Source of the DNA: Acidovorax sp.
GTDB taxonomy: Bacteria; Pseudomonadota; Gammaproteobacteria; Burkholderiales; Burkholderiaceae_C
Reading direction: 5' to 3'
Assembly: GCF_022763525.1 (NCBI RefSeq)
Contig: NZ_JALEGG010000090.1
Span: 1 to 49,263 of the forward strand
DNA: 49,263 nt
The position numbers were made by a program, and so were the translations under genes. Each line of letters begins with the position of its first letter. Position 1 is the stretch's first letter. Below, one piece after another: positions 9,131 through 17,691 of this stretch. The notes under the pieces were generated by a model. The model had not been told where the DNA came from, ran no database searches, and saw only the letters and a list, made by a program, of their open reading frames with translations.

Positions 9131-10063
9131 GTGAACATTCTGAACGACGCGCAGGTGAGCAACCTGCTGGACTATGAAGGAACTGAAGATGCTTTGGTTT
9201 CCGCCTTTGGCGACCTCGGCCGATCGCAGGCCCAGGCCATGGTCCGCAGTCGCGTGGACTGCGGACCAGTCAAGCTCAGCGCCATGGGCGCCATCTGGCT
9301 TCGGCACCAAATTGCGGCCGTGAAATGCTACCCGACCATCGAGGGCCGTTTTGCTTTCGCATTGAACCTCTTCGACTTGCATCGCAACGAACTCGTCGCA
9401 GTGCTGCCGGGCACTGAGATCACCCGGTTCCGCACCGCCGCGATGGCGCGCTTGGCCGCACGGGCGGCCTGCCAGGGCGTGCCCGAGATCGCGTGCATAT
9501 TCGGCTTCGGGACCATTGGCCGAAGCATCGGTGCCGCTCTCGATGGCGCCCTACCCATGCAGGAGCTTCACATTGTGGACCCCGCGGTGGACGCGCAACT
9601 GCTTGCATCCATGCAGCCAGCCTTCAAATGTCGCTTGAAGATCGCCAGCGTCGATAGCGTTGAGCGCTCGGGCCTCGTCATCACGGCCACCCGGTCAAAA
9701 ACTCCGGTGTTCAACGGAAAGCGGCTGGCTCCCGGCACGACGGTGATCGCCATGGGGACCAGCTTGCCCAATGGCAGCGAGCTGGATGAAACCACACTGT
9801 GTCGCGCAGCACGGGTCGTCGTCGAATGGAAACCACAGAGCATTTCAGAAGCCGGCGAGGTAGTGCTGGGACTGAAGTGTGGTGCCCTGTCGCCTGACCG
9901 CCTCGTGGATCTTCCCGAACTGTTGACAGGACGCGCCAACTGGCGGGAGTCATCGTCAGACATCGTGGTATTCAAGTCGGTGGGGATCGGCCTCGCGGAC
10001 CTGGCTGCGGCTTGGCTGGCTTGTGCGCGCCATAAGGCCGCGGCTCGAAGGGAAACGGTATGA
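9131..10063 (+). CDS. Ornithine cyclodeaminase/mu-crystallin family protein (imine reductase or dehydrogenase)
   Basis: A 310-residue NAD(P)-binding member of the OCD/mu-crystallin family. A GTG start at 9131 (VNILNDAQV) is chosen because the ATG at 9117 runs into a stop and the longer track ORF from 8612 is read-through from another frame. RFRTAAMARLAAR and the Rossmann segment IFGFGTIGRSIGAAL are typical, and CGPVKLSAMG holds the substrate-site lysine region. Family members include ornithine cyclodeaminase, alanine dehydrogenase and reductases of cyclic imino acids such as delta1-piperideine-2-carboxylate. Next to a D-amino acid dehydrogenase, an imine- or keto-acid-reducing role is attractive but inferred. 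Its stop overlaps the next start (ATGA). Confidence 0.84.
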   Translation: MNILNDAQVSNLLDYEGTEDALVSAFGDLGRSQAQAMVRSRVDCGPVKLSAMGAIWLRHQIAAVKCYPTIEGRFAFALNLFDLHRNELVAVLPGTEITRFRTAAMARLAARAACQGVPEIACIFGFGTIGRSIGAALDGALPMQELHIVDPAVDAQLLASMQPAFKCRLKIASVDSVERSGLVITATRSKTPVFNGKRLAPGTTVIAMGTSLPNGSELDETTLCRAARVVVEWKPQSISEAGEVVLGLKCGALSPDRLVDLPELLTGRANWRESSSDIVVFKSVGIGLADLAAAWLACARHKAAARRETV

Positions 10064-11283
10064 AAGTCTGCGTCATCGGGGCTGGCGTGATTGGCTGCGC
10101 AACGGCCTATACCCTGCAGAAGGCGGGACACGAGGTGACGGTGGTGGATGCCGCTTCTGCGGCCGGCACGGAAACCAGCTTCGCCAACGGTGGCCAACTG
10201 AGCTACAGCTATGTGGAACCTTTCGCGAGCCCATCAACGTTTTTCAGCTTGCCACGGTACCTGTTTGGCGCAAGCAGCCCCGTGCGCTTTCGTTTGCAGG
10301 CGGACACCCGACAGTGGCTGTGGGGTGCAAGGTTCCTATGGGCATGTCGGCGCAAGCGAACATTGGCCGGTACAAACGCGCTGCTTGCGCTGGCGCAGGA
10401 GAGCCGGGCTGCGCTTGAAAGTTGGATGAATGAGGGCGAGCTTGCGTTCAATTTCGCCCGCAATGGCAAGCTTGTTTTGTGCCCAGACGCGCGCGTTCTC
10501 GCCAGCCAGGCGGCGCAGGTGGCCGCCCAAGCACATGCCGGCGTGCGGCAGGAATTGCTTAACCGCGACGAGTGCGTGGCCAGAGAACCCGCGCTACGGC
10601 ACTATGCGTCCCGCTTCGCCGGCGGTGTATGGACGCCGACCGAATGCGTGGGGGACTCTCACCTGTATTGCCAGGCTCTGGAGGGCGCCGCCAGAGCCCG
10701 CGGAGCCCGCTTTGTATACGGCTCGGAGGTGCGCAGGATAGTTCAGCGCCATGGACGGGCACGCGCCGCAGTCACTGCGGCAGGCGAGGTGGAAGCGGAC
10801 GCGTTTGTCCTTTGCGCAGGGGTTGGCGGCCGCGGGTTGGCGGCCTCCCTTGGCGAGCGACTCCCCATCTACCCCATCAAGGGCTACAGCGTCACACTGG
10901 CAATGCGTCCCGATAGCCCGCCTCCCACCGTCAGTGTGACCGACCTTTCCCGAAAGATGGTGCTCGCTCCACTCGGCGGCAGATTGCGCGTTGCAGCGAT
11001 GGCGGAAGTGGTCGGCTACAGCCGCGATGTCCCATCGGAGCGGGTGGACCAAATGCTGGACGCAGTGGAGACGATCTATCCCGGCCTCTGCTTGCGGGAA
11101 GACACGGCTCCCTGGGCAGGCCTGCGGCCCGCAACGCCGGATTCAGTGCCCATCGTGCGTCGATCGCGTGTACCCAACGCAGTGCTGAACCTTGGCCATG
11201 GCGGATTGGGATTCACCCTGGCTGCAGGCAGTGCAATGCGTGTCGCTCACCTGCTGGGCGAGCCCGCAAGGGATTGCGCATGA
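10060..11283 (+). CDS. D-amino acid dehydrogenase-like FAD oxidoreductase (DadA family)
   Basis: A 407-residue DAO/DadA-type flavoprotein. The N-terminal dinucleotide-binding fold reads VCVIGAGVIGCATAYTLQKAG, followed by VVDA. Family signatures ANGGQLSYSY, YPIKGYS and the C-terminal GHGGLGFTLAAGSA are clear. DadA-type enzymes oxidise D-amino acids to 2-oxo acids, passing electrons to the respiratory chain at the membrane. It overlaps both neighbours by four bases (ATGA), placing it in the same translational chain as the deacylase and the carbamoylase. Its substrate is presumably the D-amino acid those enzymes release. Confidence 0.9.
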   Translation: MKVCVIGAGVIGCATAYTLQKAGHEVTVVDAASAAGTETSFANGGQLSYSYVEPFASPSTFFSLPRYLFGASSPVRFRLQADTRQWLWGARFLWACRRKRTLAGTNALLALAQESRAALESWMNEGELAFNFARNGKLVLCPDARVLASQAAQVAAQAHAGVRQELLNRDECVAREPALRHYASRFAGGVWTPTECVGDSHLYCQALEGAARARGARFVYGSEVRRIVQRHGRARAAVTAAGEVEADAFVLCAGVGGRGLAASLGERLPIYPIKGYSVTLAMRPDSPPPTVSVTDLSRKMVLAPLGGRLRVAAMAEVVGYSRDVPSERVDQMLDAVETIYPGLCLREDTAPWAGLRPATPDSVPIVRRSRVPNAVLNLGHGGLGFTLAAGSAMRVAHLLGEPARDCA

Positions 11284-12218
11284 CACGAAAACTGAAGATC
11301 GCAGCGGCGCAACTCGGCCCCATCCAGCGTAGCGACACGCGTAGCGACGCCACGCGCAGACTGGTCGAACTACTGCGCGAAGCCCATGCGGTGGGAGCCA
11401 GGTTCGTGGTTTTTCCTGAGCTGGCCTTTACCACCTTCTTTCCGCGCTGGTGGCTGGACGCCCAGGACGAAGTTGATCGCCTGTACTTCGAGGAGGCAAT
11501 GCCATCCGCAGAAACCATGCCGCTGTTTGACGAGGCGCGCAGGCTGTCGGTCGGGTTCTCGATCGGATACGCCGAAAAGGTCGTAGACGCAAATGGCGAG
11601 ATTCGGCGCTTTAACACCTCCATTCTTGTCAGCCCCGATGGCCGAATTGCCGGCAAATACCGCAAGATCCATTTGCCGGGCCACGCCGAATACAAACCCG
11701 ATGCGCCGTTTCAACACCTGGAAAAGAAGTACTTCGAAGTCGGTGACCTTGGATTTCGAGTCTGGCAATACATGAACGCAGCCGTGGGCATGTTGATCTG
11801 CAATGATCGCCGCTGGCCTGAAGCTTTCAGGGTGCTCGCTCTGAAGGGAGCCGAGCTGGTCACGCTGGGCTACAACACGCCCGCCGAGAACCTGCACTAC
11901 GCCGAGCCGGAGCCGCTGCGGGTGCATCACCACCTCATCATGGCGCAGGCGATGGCCTACCAGAATGCCACCTGGCTGGTGGAAACGGCCAAGTGTGGGC
12001 GGGAAGATGGCTTCAGGATGTTTGGCCATTCTCTGATCGTGGCGCCGACTGGCGAAATCGTGGCGAAGACGCTCACGGAAGAGGACGAGGTGGCCTCGTT
12101 CGACTGCGATCTGGACATGGCAGCTAACTTGAAGCGAACCATGTTTGACTTTGCACGACACCGCAGACCTGAGCACTACGGACTTCTTGTCCAACCTTCA
12201 GCAAACACAAGCCCGTGA
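11280..12218 (+). CDS. N-carbamoyl-D-amino acid hydrolase (D-carbamoylase)
   Basis: A 312-residue nitrilase-superfamily amidase; ATG at 11280 overlaps the previous stop and is preferred to the TTG two codons upstream. The catalytic triad is visible: Glu in FPELAFTTFFPRW, Lys in KYRKIHLPGH and Cys in ICNDRRWPE. The segments FNTSILV, FQHLEKKYFE and HSLIVAPTGEIVA closely match Agrobacterium D-carbamoylase. It hydrolyses N-carbamoyl-D-amino acids to D-amino acid, CO2 and ammonia. In hydantoin pathways it follows D-hydantoinase, but no hydantoinase gene is in the window. It is the last gene of the operon. Confidence 0.93.
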   Translation: MTRKLKIAAAQLGPIQRSDTRSDATRRLVELLREAHAVGARFVVFPELAFTTFFPRWWLDAQDEVDRLYFEEAMPSAETMPLFDEARRLSVGFSIGYAEKVVDANGEIRRFNTSILVSPDGRIAGKYRKIHLPGHAEYKPDAPFQHLEKKYFEVGDLGFRVWQYMNAAVGMLICNDRRWPEAFRVLALKGAELVTLGYNTPAENLHYAEPEPLRVHHHLIMAQAMAYQNATWLVETAKCGREDGFRMFGHSLIVAPTGEIVAKTLTEEDEVASFDCDLDMAANLKRTMFDFARHRRPEHYGLLVQPSANTSP

Positions 12219-12251
12219 GGGGAGCACTGGGTGGTGCGCGGCCATTTCATA

Positions 12252-12267
12252 CTGTGATTAAAATCAG
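12252..12267. promoter_or_regulatory. Candidate LexA (SOS) box
   Basis: CTGTGATTAAAATCAG matches the proteobacterial LexA consensus CTGT-N8-ACAG with one mismatch, and the flanks extend the symmetry (TACTG...CAGTA). It lies 27 bases before the ATG of the MmcB-like gene, where a repressor would block the promoter. Together with the DNA-repair character of the two genes downstream this supports SOS control; binding is not shown. Confidence 0.6.
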
Positions 12268-12294
12268 TATTCTTACCACCCCGCCCTCGCTCAT

Positions 12295-13185
12295 ATGACG
12301 GCGCCCGCATCCGAGACGTTGGCCTCTACACCTGCCCAGCTCAGCCGCTTTCACCGCACCCGCCTGATGCAGATCTGGCGCTCGGCGGGGTGGCCGTGCA
12401 AGGATGGGTTGGAGATTGACCTGCTGGCTGCGGGCCTGATCAGTTTGCACACAGCACCCGATGGTTGCGAAACCCTACGCCTCACCGACGAAGGCATCCG
12501 CACGTTGGCGCAGGCCCGACAGCGCGGCGTGCGGGCGCTGAGCCTGCACGACCGGCTTGGGCAAAAGTTTGCGGCGCAGTTGCTGGCTTCGGGGCGCATC
12601 GTGTGGACCGAACTGTCACTGCGCGCGGTGATCGACACCGTGCCGATGGGGGATGTGGTGCCGCCTGCGGCCACGGCCGATACACCCACCAACACCGCGC
12701 CCGCCATGGCGCCGCTGTGGGCCGAAGATGACCACGCCCCTGCTGCCCGCGCCGCTGCCAATGTGTGGCGCATGGCCCGGCCCGATCTGTTCTCGGTGCG
12801 CAATACCTCGGTGCCCGCCTACCTGCAGCCCATGGTGCACGAGGTGAAGGCGAGCCGGGCCGACCTGCTGTCGGACCTGCGGCACGACGCCAAGCGGCAG
12901 GCCTATCAGTGGCTGTGCGAGGAGTGTTACTACGTCTTCCCGGCAGGCATTGCCGAGCCTGATGAAATCCCCGAGCACTTCGGCATCTGGGTGCTGCATG
13001 GCAGCGTGGAGGATGGCCGCTTCGAGTTGTTGCGCCCTGCGCGGCACAACCGCTGCACGCTGCCCTTTTCGGTGTGGATGGCGCTGTGCAAGGCACCGCC
13101 GCTGCGCAGCGAGGACGAGCTGGCCCAGGCCCACCTGGGCGAGCCCCCCGCCGCTGCCGCTGGCAGCCCCGACGCCGCGCCATGA
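12295..13185 (+). CDS. MmcB-like PD-(D/E)XK nuclease-fold DNA repair protein
   Basis: A 296-residue cytoplasmic protein. The C-terminal half carries a PD-(D/E)XK-type motif: PDLFSVRN, then VHEVKASRADLLSDLR (E-x-K), then a KRQAYQWLCEECYYVFP segment and the PDEIPEHFGIWV ending, the pattern of the MmcB/DUF1052 family linked to mutagenic repair. The N-terminal 100 residues look like a small winged-helix-type domain (LRLTDEGIRTLAQ). Its stop overlaps the start of the helicase gene (ATGA), so the two products probably work together. The MmcB assignment is from recalled family features; nuclease activity is inferred. Confidence 0.72.
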   Translation: MTAPASETLASTPAQLSRFHRTRLMQIWRSAGWPCKDGLEIDLLAAGLISLHTAPDGCETLRLTDEGIRTLAQARQRGVRALSLHDRLGQKFAAQLLASGRIVWTELSLRAVIDTVPMGDVVPPAATADTPTNTAPAMAPLWAEDDHAPAARAAANVWRMARPDLFSVRNTSVPAYLQPMVHEVKASRADLLSDLRHDAKRQAYQWLCEECYYVFPAGIAEPDEIPEHFGIWVLHGSVEDGRFELLRPARHNRCTLPFSVWMALCKAPPLRSEDELAQAHLGEPPAAAAGSPDAAP

Positions 13186-15527
13186 CCTACACCGTGGCAG
13201 TGCGCGAGCTGTGCGAGTTCACCGCCAAGCAGGGCGACCTGGACCTGCGCTTCACACCCGCGCCCACCGCGCTGGAAGGCATAGCGGGCCACGCCGTGGC
13301 TGCATCGCGCCGCGGCGCGGGCTACCGCACCGAGGTGGCGCTGAACGGCAGCTACCAGAGCCTGCTCGTGCGCGGCCGGGCCGATGGCTACGACCCCGCC
13401 CAGCGGCGCATCGATGAGGTCAAGACGTTCAAGGGCCAGCTGGACCGCCAGCCGGCATCGCACCGTCACCTGCACTGGGCGCAGGCCAAGGTGTATGGCT
13501 GGCTGCTGTGCGAGCAGGAGCAGCTGGCGCACATCGACGTGGCCCTGGTGTATCTGGACGTGGGCACGCAGCAAGAGACGGTGCTCACCGAACGCTGCAG
13601 CGCGGCTGACCTACGCCAGCACTTCGAGACCCAGTGCCAGCGCTTCATTGCCTGGGCCGAACAACAGCTGGCCCACCGAGCCGCCCGCGATGCGGCATTG
13701 GCCACGTTGGCGTTTCCATTCGGCGGCTTTCGTACCGGCCAGCGCCCACTGGCCGAGGCCGTGTACAAGGCCGCGGTGGCGGGCCGCTGCCTGCTGGCCC
13801 AGGCGCCCACGGGCATTGGCAAGACCATGGGCACGCTGTTTCCGCTGCTCAAGGCAGCGCCCACGCAGCGCATCGACAAGGTGTTCTTTCTGGCCGCCAA
13901 AACCTCGGGGCGGCAGATGGCGCTGGATGCGCTGGCGCGCCTGTCAGACAGCGCACCGGCGCTGCCCCTGCGCGTGCTGGAGTTGGTGGCGCGTGACAAG
14001 GCGTGTGAACACCCCGATAAAGCCTGCCACGGCGAATCCTGCCCGCTGGCCCGGGGCTTTTACGACCGCCTGCCCGCCGCCCGCGCCGCAGCCTTGGCCT
14101 CCACCGGCGCTGGCCACCCCGCCCCCGCCCTGCAACAAGCCCGCGTGCGTGAGGTAGCGCTGCAGCACGATGTCTGCCCCTACTACCTGAGCCAGGAGCT
14201 GGCCCGCTGGGCCGACGTGGTGGTGGGCGACTACAACTATTACTTTGACCTGGGCGGGCTCCTGCATGGCTTGGCCCAGGCCAACCAGTGGCGCACGGCG
14301 CTGCTGGTGGACGAGGCGCACAACCTGGTGGAACGCGGCCGCAAGATGTTCACCGCCGAGCTGCAGCCCGCCGCCTTGGCCCAGGCCCGCAGCAGCGCCA
14401 CCGCCGCGCAGCATGCGCCGGTGAAGAAGGCGCTGGACAAGGTGCGCCGCGTCTGGGTGGCGCTGGACAAGGCGCAAACCGCGCCATATACGGTGCTGAG
14501 CGAATTCCCCGACAAGCTGATGGCCGCGCTGCAGCAGTGCACCACCACGCTCACCGAACACTTCACCGACCACCCCACGGAGCCCGATGCCGCGCTGCAG
14601 GCGTTCTATTTCGACGCGCTGCACCTGCAGCGCATGGCCGACCTGCTGGACGCGCATTCGATGGTGGACATCACCCGGCCGGACCAGCCCTCGGCGCGCG
14701 GAGGCGCCAAGGCCAGCAAGGCCGGCGATTCGGTGGTCTGCATCCGCAACGTGGTGCCCGCCCCGTTCCTGCAGCCCCGGCTGGCCGCTGCGCACACCGG
14801 CACCTTGTTCTCCGCCACGCTGCAGCCCGCGCACTACTACGCGGACCTTCTGGGCCTGCCGCAAGATCATGTTTGGCTGGACGCCGAATCGCCCTTCGAA
14901 GCCAAACAGCTTCAGGTGCGGGTGGCGCACCACATCTCCACACGCTACGCCGACCGCCGAGCGTCCCTGGCCCCCATTGGGGCGCTGATCGCCCGGCAGT
15001 TTCGCGCCCGGCCCGGCAACTATCTTGCGTTTTTCAGCAGCTACGAGTACCTGCAGCAGGTGGCCGAACTGTTTTCCCAGCAGCACCCCGACGTGCCGCA
15101 CTGGTGCCAGTCGCGCCGCATGCGCGAGGACGAGCAGCGCGCGTTTTTGGACCGCTTTACCGAAACAAGCCAGGGCGTGACCTTTGCGGTGCTGGGCGGT
15201 GCATTTGCCGAGGGGATCGACCTGCCCGGCCAGCGGCTGATCGGGGCCTTTGTGGCCACCCTGGGCCTGCCGCAGATCAACCCGGTCAACGAAGAGATCC
15301 GCCAACGCATGCAAGCCCTGTTTGGCGCGGGCTACACCTACACGTATCTCTACCCCGGTCTGCAGAAGGTGGTGCAGGCCGCCGGCCGCGTGATACGCAC
15401 GCCCACTGATGAAGGCGTGGTGCATTTGATGGATGAGCGCTTTGCCAGCGCCGAGCTGCGCCCGCTGCTGCCCACGTGGTGGCAGGCATCCAGTGCCCCT
15501 TGCAGCGTTGATCCAGTCAAAACTTGA
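13182..15527 (+). CDS. PD-(D/E)XK nuclease / XPD-DinG-type Fe-S helicase fusion
   Basis: A 781-residue superfamily 2 helicase (COG1199-like). ATG at 13182 overlaps the upstream stop; the longer ORF from 13074 is discarded. Residues about 20-120 form a RecB-like nuclease domain (RGRADGYD, IDEVKTFKG, HWAQAKVYGW). Walker A APTGIGKT is near residue 208 and the DEAH box (VDEAHN) near 377. Between them four cysteines (DKAC, DKAC, GESC, HDVC) suit the XPD-type [4Fe-4S] cluster. The C-terminal motif VVQAAGRVIRT is motif VI. The protein likely unwinds damaged or branched DNA with ATP; the fused nuclease suggests unwinding with cleavage. Confidence 0.88.
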   Translation: MTYTVAVRELCEFTAKQGDLDLRFTPAPTALEGIAGHAVAASRRGAGYRTEVALNGSYQSLLVRGRADGYDPAQRRIDEVKTFKGQLDRQPASHRHLHWAQAKVYGWLLCEQEQLAHIDVALVYLDVGTQQETVLTERCSAADLRQHFETQCQRFIAWAEQQLAHRAARDAALATLAFPFGGFRTGQRPLAEAVYKAAVAGRCLLAQAPTGIGKTMGTLFPLLKAAPTQRIDKVFFLAAKTSGRQMALDALARLSDSAPALPLRVLELVARDKACEHPDKACHGESCPLARGFYDRLPAARAAALASTGAGHPAPALQQARVREVALQHDVCPYYLSQELARWADVVVGDYNYYFDLGGLLHGLAQANQWRTALLVDEAHNLVERGRKMFTAELQPAALAQARSSATAAQHAPVKKALDKVRRVWVALDKAQTAPYTVLSEFPDKLMAALQQCTTTLTEHFTDHPTEPDAALQAFYFDALHLQRMADLLDAHSMVDITRPDQPSARGGAKASKAGDSVVCIRNVVPAPFLQPRLAAAHTGTLFSATLQPAHYYADLLGLPQDHVWLDAESPFEAKQLQVRVAHHISTRYADRRASLAPIGALIARQFRARPGNYLAFFSSYEYLQQVAELFSQQHPDVPHWCQSRRMREDEQRAFLDRFTETSQGVTFAVLGGAFAEGIDLPGQRLIGAFVATLGLPQINPVNEEIRQRMQALFGAGYTYTYLYPGLQKVVQAAGRVIRTPTDEGVVHLMDERFASAELRPLLPTWWQASSAPCSVDPVKT

Positions 15528-15635
15528 CATCCATCAAGCCTGCCGTGTGGCACTGCCCCGCACAATGACTACCTGGGCCCGGTCCAGATCGTGGCCGACC
15601 GCGACATCCACTCACTACTCAAGCCTCACCCGCCG

Positions 15636-16157
15636 ATGCCCCTGCTCTCGATACCTCGGACCTGGTGGGCCGCCATCTGCCTCCTGCCTCTGCTGGGCTG
15701 CAGCCAGCAGGCGCCCGGCGGGCCGGCGCAGAAGGCGTTCGATGCCCTCGTGGTGTCGTGTACGCAATTCATTGCAGCACGCGAACCCTATCTGCGGCCA
15801 GGTTCTGGCGGCGAATGGATCAAGACCGGCTACAGCCCGGCGCAAGTGCAATCCGAGGTGACCCGTACCGAATCGGCCGTCACCCCTTACGTCGCCAAGA
15901 TCGTCATCAAGGACAACGAGGCCCAGGCCACGGCCACTACGGAGGCAGCGGCCCGAGCCGTGCCGCTGACGCCAGCACACTTGCTGTCCAACCGCACGCA
16001 CACCTTCATCTACCGCTTTGATGGCCAGCAGTGGCATTGGCAAAACGGACAGAAGCTGACCAAGATCCCGGGTCAGCGCGACGCCATCACTTCGCTGGCG
16101 CTGGCGGACATCTCCGGACCGAGCCCGAGGGGCTTTGCGGGCTGTCTGCCTCGCTGA
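15636..16157 (+). CDS. Small predicted lipoprotein of unknown function
   Basis: A 173-residue protein; I place the start at 15636 rather than 15591 because MPLLSIPRTWWAAICLLPLLGC is a typical short lipoprotein signal with lipobox LLGC. After the cysteine there is a soluble domain with GQQWHWQNGQKL near the C-terminus. It is probably anchored in the inner or outer membrane facing the periplasm. I do not recognise the family. It is 108 bases after the helicase gene and appears to be its own transcription unit. Confidence 0.7.
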   Translation: MPLLSIPRTWWAAICLLPLLGCSQQAPGGPAQKAFDALVVSCTQFIAAREPYLRPGSGGEWIKTGYSPAQVQSEVTRTESAVTPYVAKIVIKDNEAQATATTEAAARAVPLTPAHLLSNRTHTFIYRFDGQQWHWQNGQKLTKIPGQRDAITSLALADISGPSPRGFAGCLPR

Positions 16158-16220
16158 TGAGTCCCGCGTTGAGGCGTACGGGGGGCGGTCCAAGGTAAGC
16201 GCGGAGACGCGGCGCGTGCC

Positions 16221-17411
16221 TTACCACGCGGCTTTGTCCCCCTGCAGCGCCCGCCGCGCCAATAGAAAGGTGGCGGCGTTCCAGCTCTGGCCAGCCATCC
16301 CCATGGGTGCAAGGTTGCGGCCGTGAAACCACTCGGTAAAGCGCCACTCGTCCAGGGCGTTCACCTGCGCGAGCTTCACCAGCTCGCTCCATGCCACCGT
16401 ACGCAGGCCCAGCTTGGCCAGGGCCATCACCCAGAATCCACCCACAAAGGGCCAGATGCCGCCGTTGTGATACTGGTGCACCAGGTTCTGCCGGTGTCGT
16501 CCCATGTAGGCACGCCACAGCCCGTGCGCCTCGGAAAGAGGATGCAGCACCACACGCACGGGATACGGGTCGTGCGCGTGCGCGGCGCCGATGGCCTTGA
16601 CGATGCGGTGGGCCAGGGGCCTGTCCGCCAGGCCGCACTGGATGGCCAGAAGGTTCCCGAACACATCACCCTCATCACCCACCACGGCGAGATTCACGAA
16701 GCTCAGGTACAGGTCAAGGTCGCGGCGGCCACGGCGGGCATAGTGCTGCAGCAGCCGCGCCCGGTGGTACTCGTGCAGATCCCGCTGAAAGGGGTTGAAC
16801 AGGTGGTTGAAGTGATTGCAGGTGTCTTCCGCCTGCGGCAGCGCGAAGCGCCGTTTCACCTCAAACCACAGTGCGTTGGTGTAGAGCACGTAGCCCGAGC
16901 GCGGCATGATGTCCGCCCAATCGCTGGCCTCGTTCTGCTGCAGCAGGCGAAAGTGCTGGTGTTCCTGGGCCAACAGCCAATGGATGGCACGGGCGATGGA
17001 ATCCGCCCAGTGCTCGGGGGCCACAGTGCCGTGCCGGCGCACATGGTCCACCGCGATCAGCCACCACAGCGTGGCATCAATGCAGCCGAGGTACCAGAAA
17101 TCCGCATCCTGCCCCTCGGGGTCCACGTACTTCGGGATCTGTCCATTCGCAGCCTGCTGCGCAGCCAATGCGTCAAGGCTGGCCACAGCGCCTTCTTCCA
17201 GCGAACGCACGCCGCTACCGCACATTGCCATCACGCAGATGGCGGCATCGCGGCCAAAGATGCGCGTGTAGCGCCGCGCAATGGCAGCCTTGGTGGGCTT
17301 GGCAGCCAGGATGCCGTGCGGTGTGAGGTTGTTTTCCAGCAGTGCCAGGGATGCTTGGGTGCAGGCATCGACCAGCGCGATGGAAGAGTTATCAAGAGGG
17401 TGTTCGGGCAT
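16221..17411 (-). CDS. Glycoside-hydrolase-like (alpha/alpha)6-barrel protein, glycogen-debranching/GH100-like
   Basis: A 396-residue protein from an ATG at 17411 (MPEHPLDNSS); the track extends to 17492 but the extra N-terminus is low-complexity arginine/alanine. Motifs such as RRYTRIFGRDAAICV, NGQIPKYVDPEG, LQQNEASDWADIMPRSG, VLYTNALWF and YHNGGIWPFVGGF are characteristic of six-hairpin glycosidases related to the C-terminal domain of debranching enzymes and neutral invertases. Aspartates in FGRDA and SDWAD are the likely catalytic region. The substrate, an alpha-glucan or sucrose-like sugar, cannot be assigned. It stands alone on the minus strand. Confidence 0.75.
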   Translation of the reverse strand: MPEHPLDNSSIALVDACTQASLALLENNLTPHGILAAKPTKAAIARRYTRIFGRDAAICVMAMCGSGVRSLEEGAVASLDALAAQQAANGQIPKYVDPEGQDADFWYLGCIDATLWWLIAVDHVRRHGTVAPEHWADSIARAIHWLLAQEHQHFRLLQQNEASDWADIMPRSGYVLYTNALWFEVKRRFALPQAEDTCNHFNHLFNPFQRDLHEYHRARLLQHYARRGRRDLDLYLSFVNLAVVGDEGDVFGNLLAIQCGLADRPLAHRIVKAIGAAHAHDPYPVRVVLHPLSEAHGLWRAYMGRHRQNLVHQYHNGGIWPFVGGFWVMALAKLGLRTVAWSELVKLAQVNALDEWRFTEWFHGRNLAPMGMAGQSWNAATFLLARRALQGDKAAW

Positions 17412-17691
17412 GGCGGTCAGGCACGTGGCCAGCTTGCAACGGGCTGCGTGCCTGGGCCGGGCAGCAATCGGTAGGGGGGCCCAGGCCAGCAAACCCTTGG
17501 AACAACGTTCCCGTCAGGCTAACGCGAGAACCGCGGTGTGACCAGACTTCCCGCAATACCCGCAGGGATTACCTCTTGTGACGACTGAACACTTTCCCCT
17601 TGCGCGAAATTGCGATAGGGCACGCAACGTGCTGCGCTCAAGCGTGCCGGGCACTACCACTGCTCACAGCAGCAAGTGGCGGTGGGCCTGG

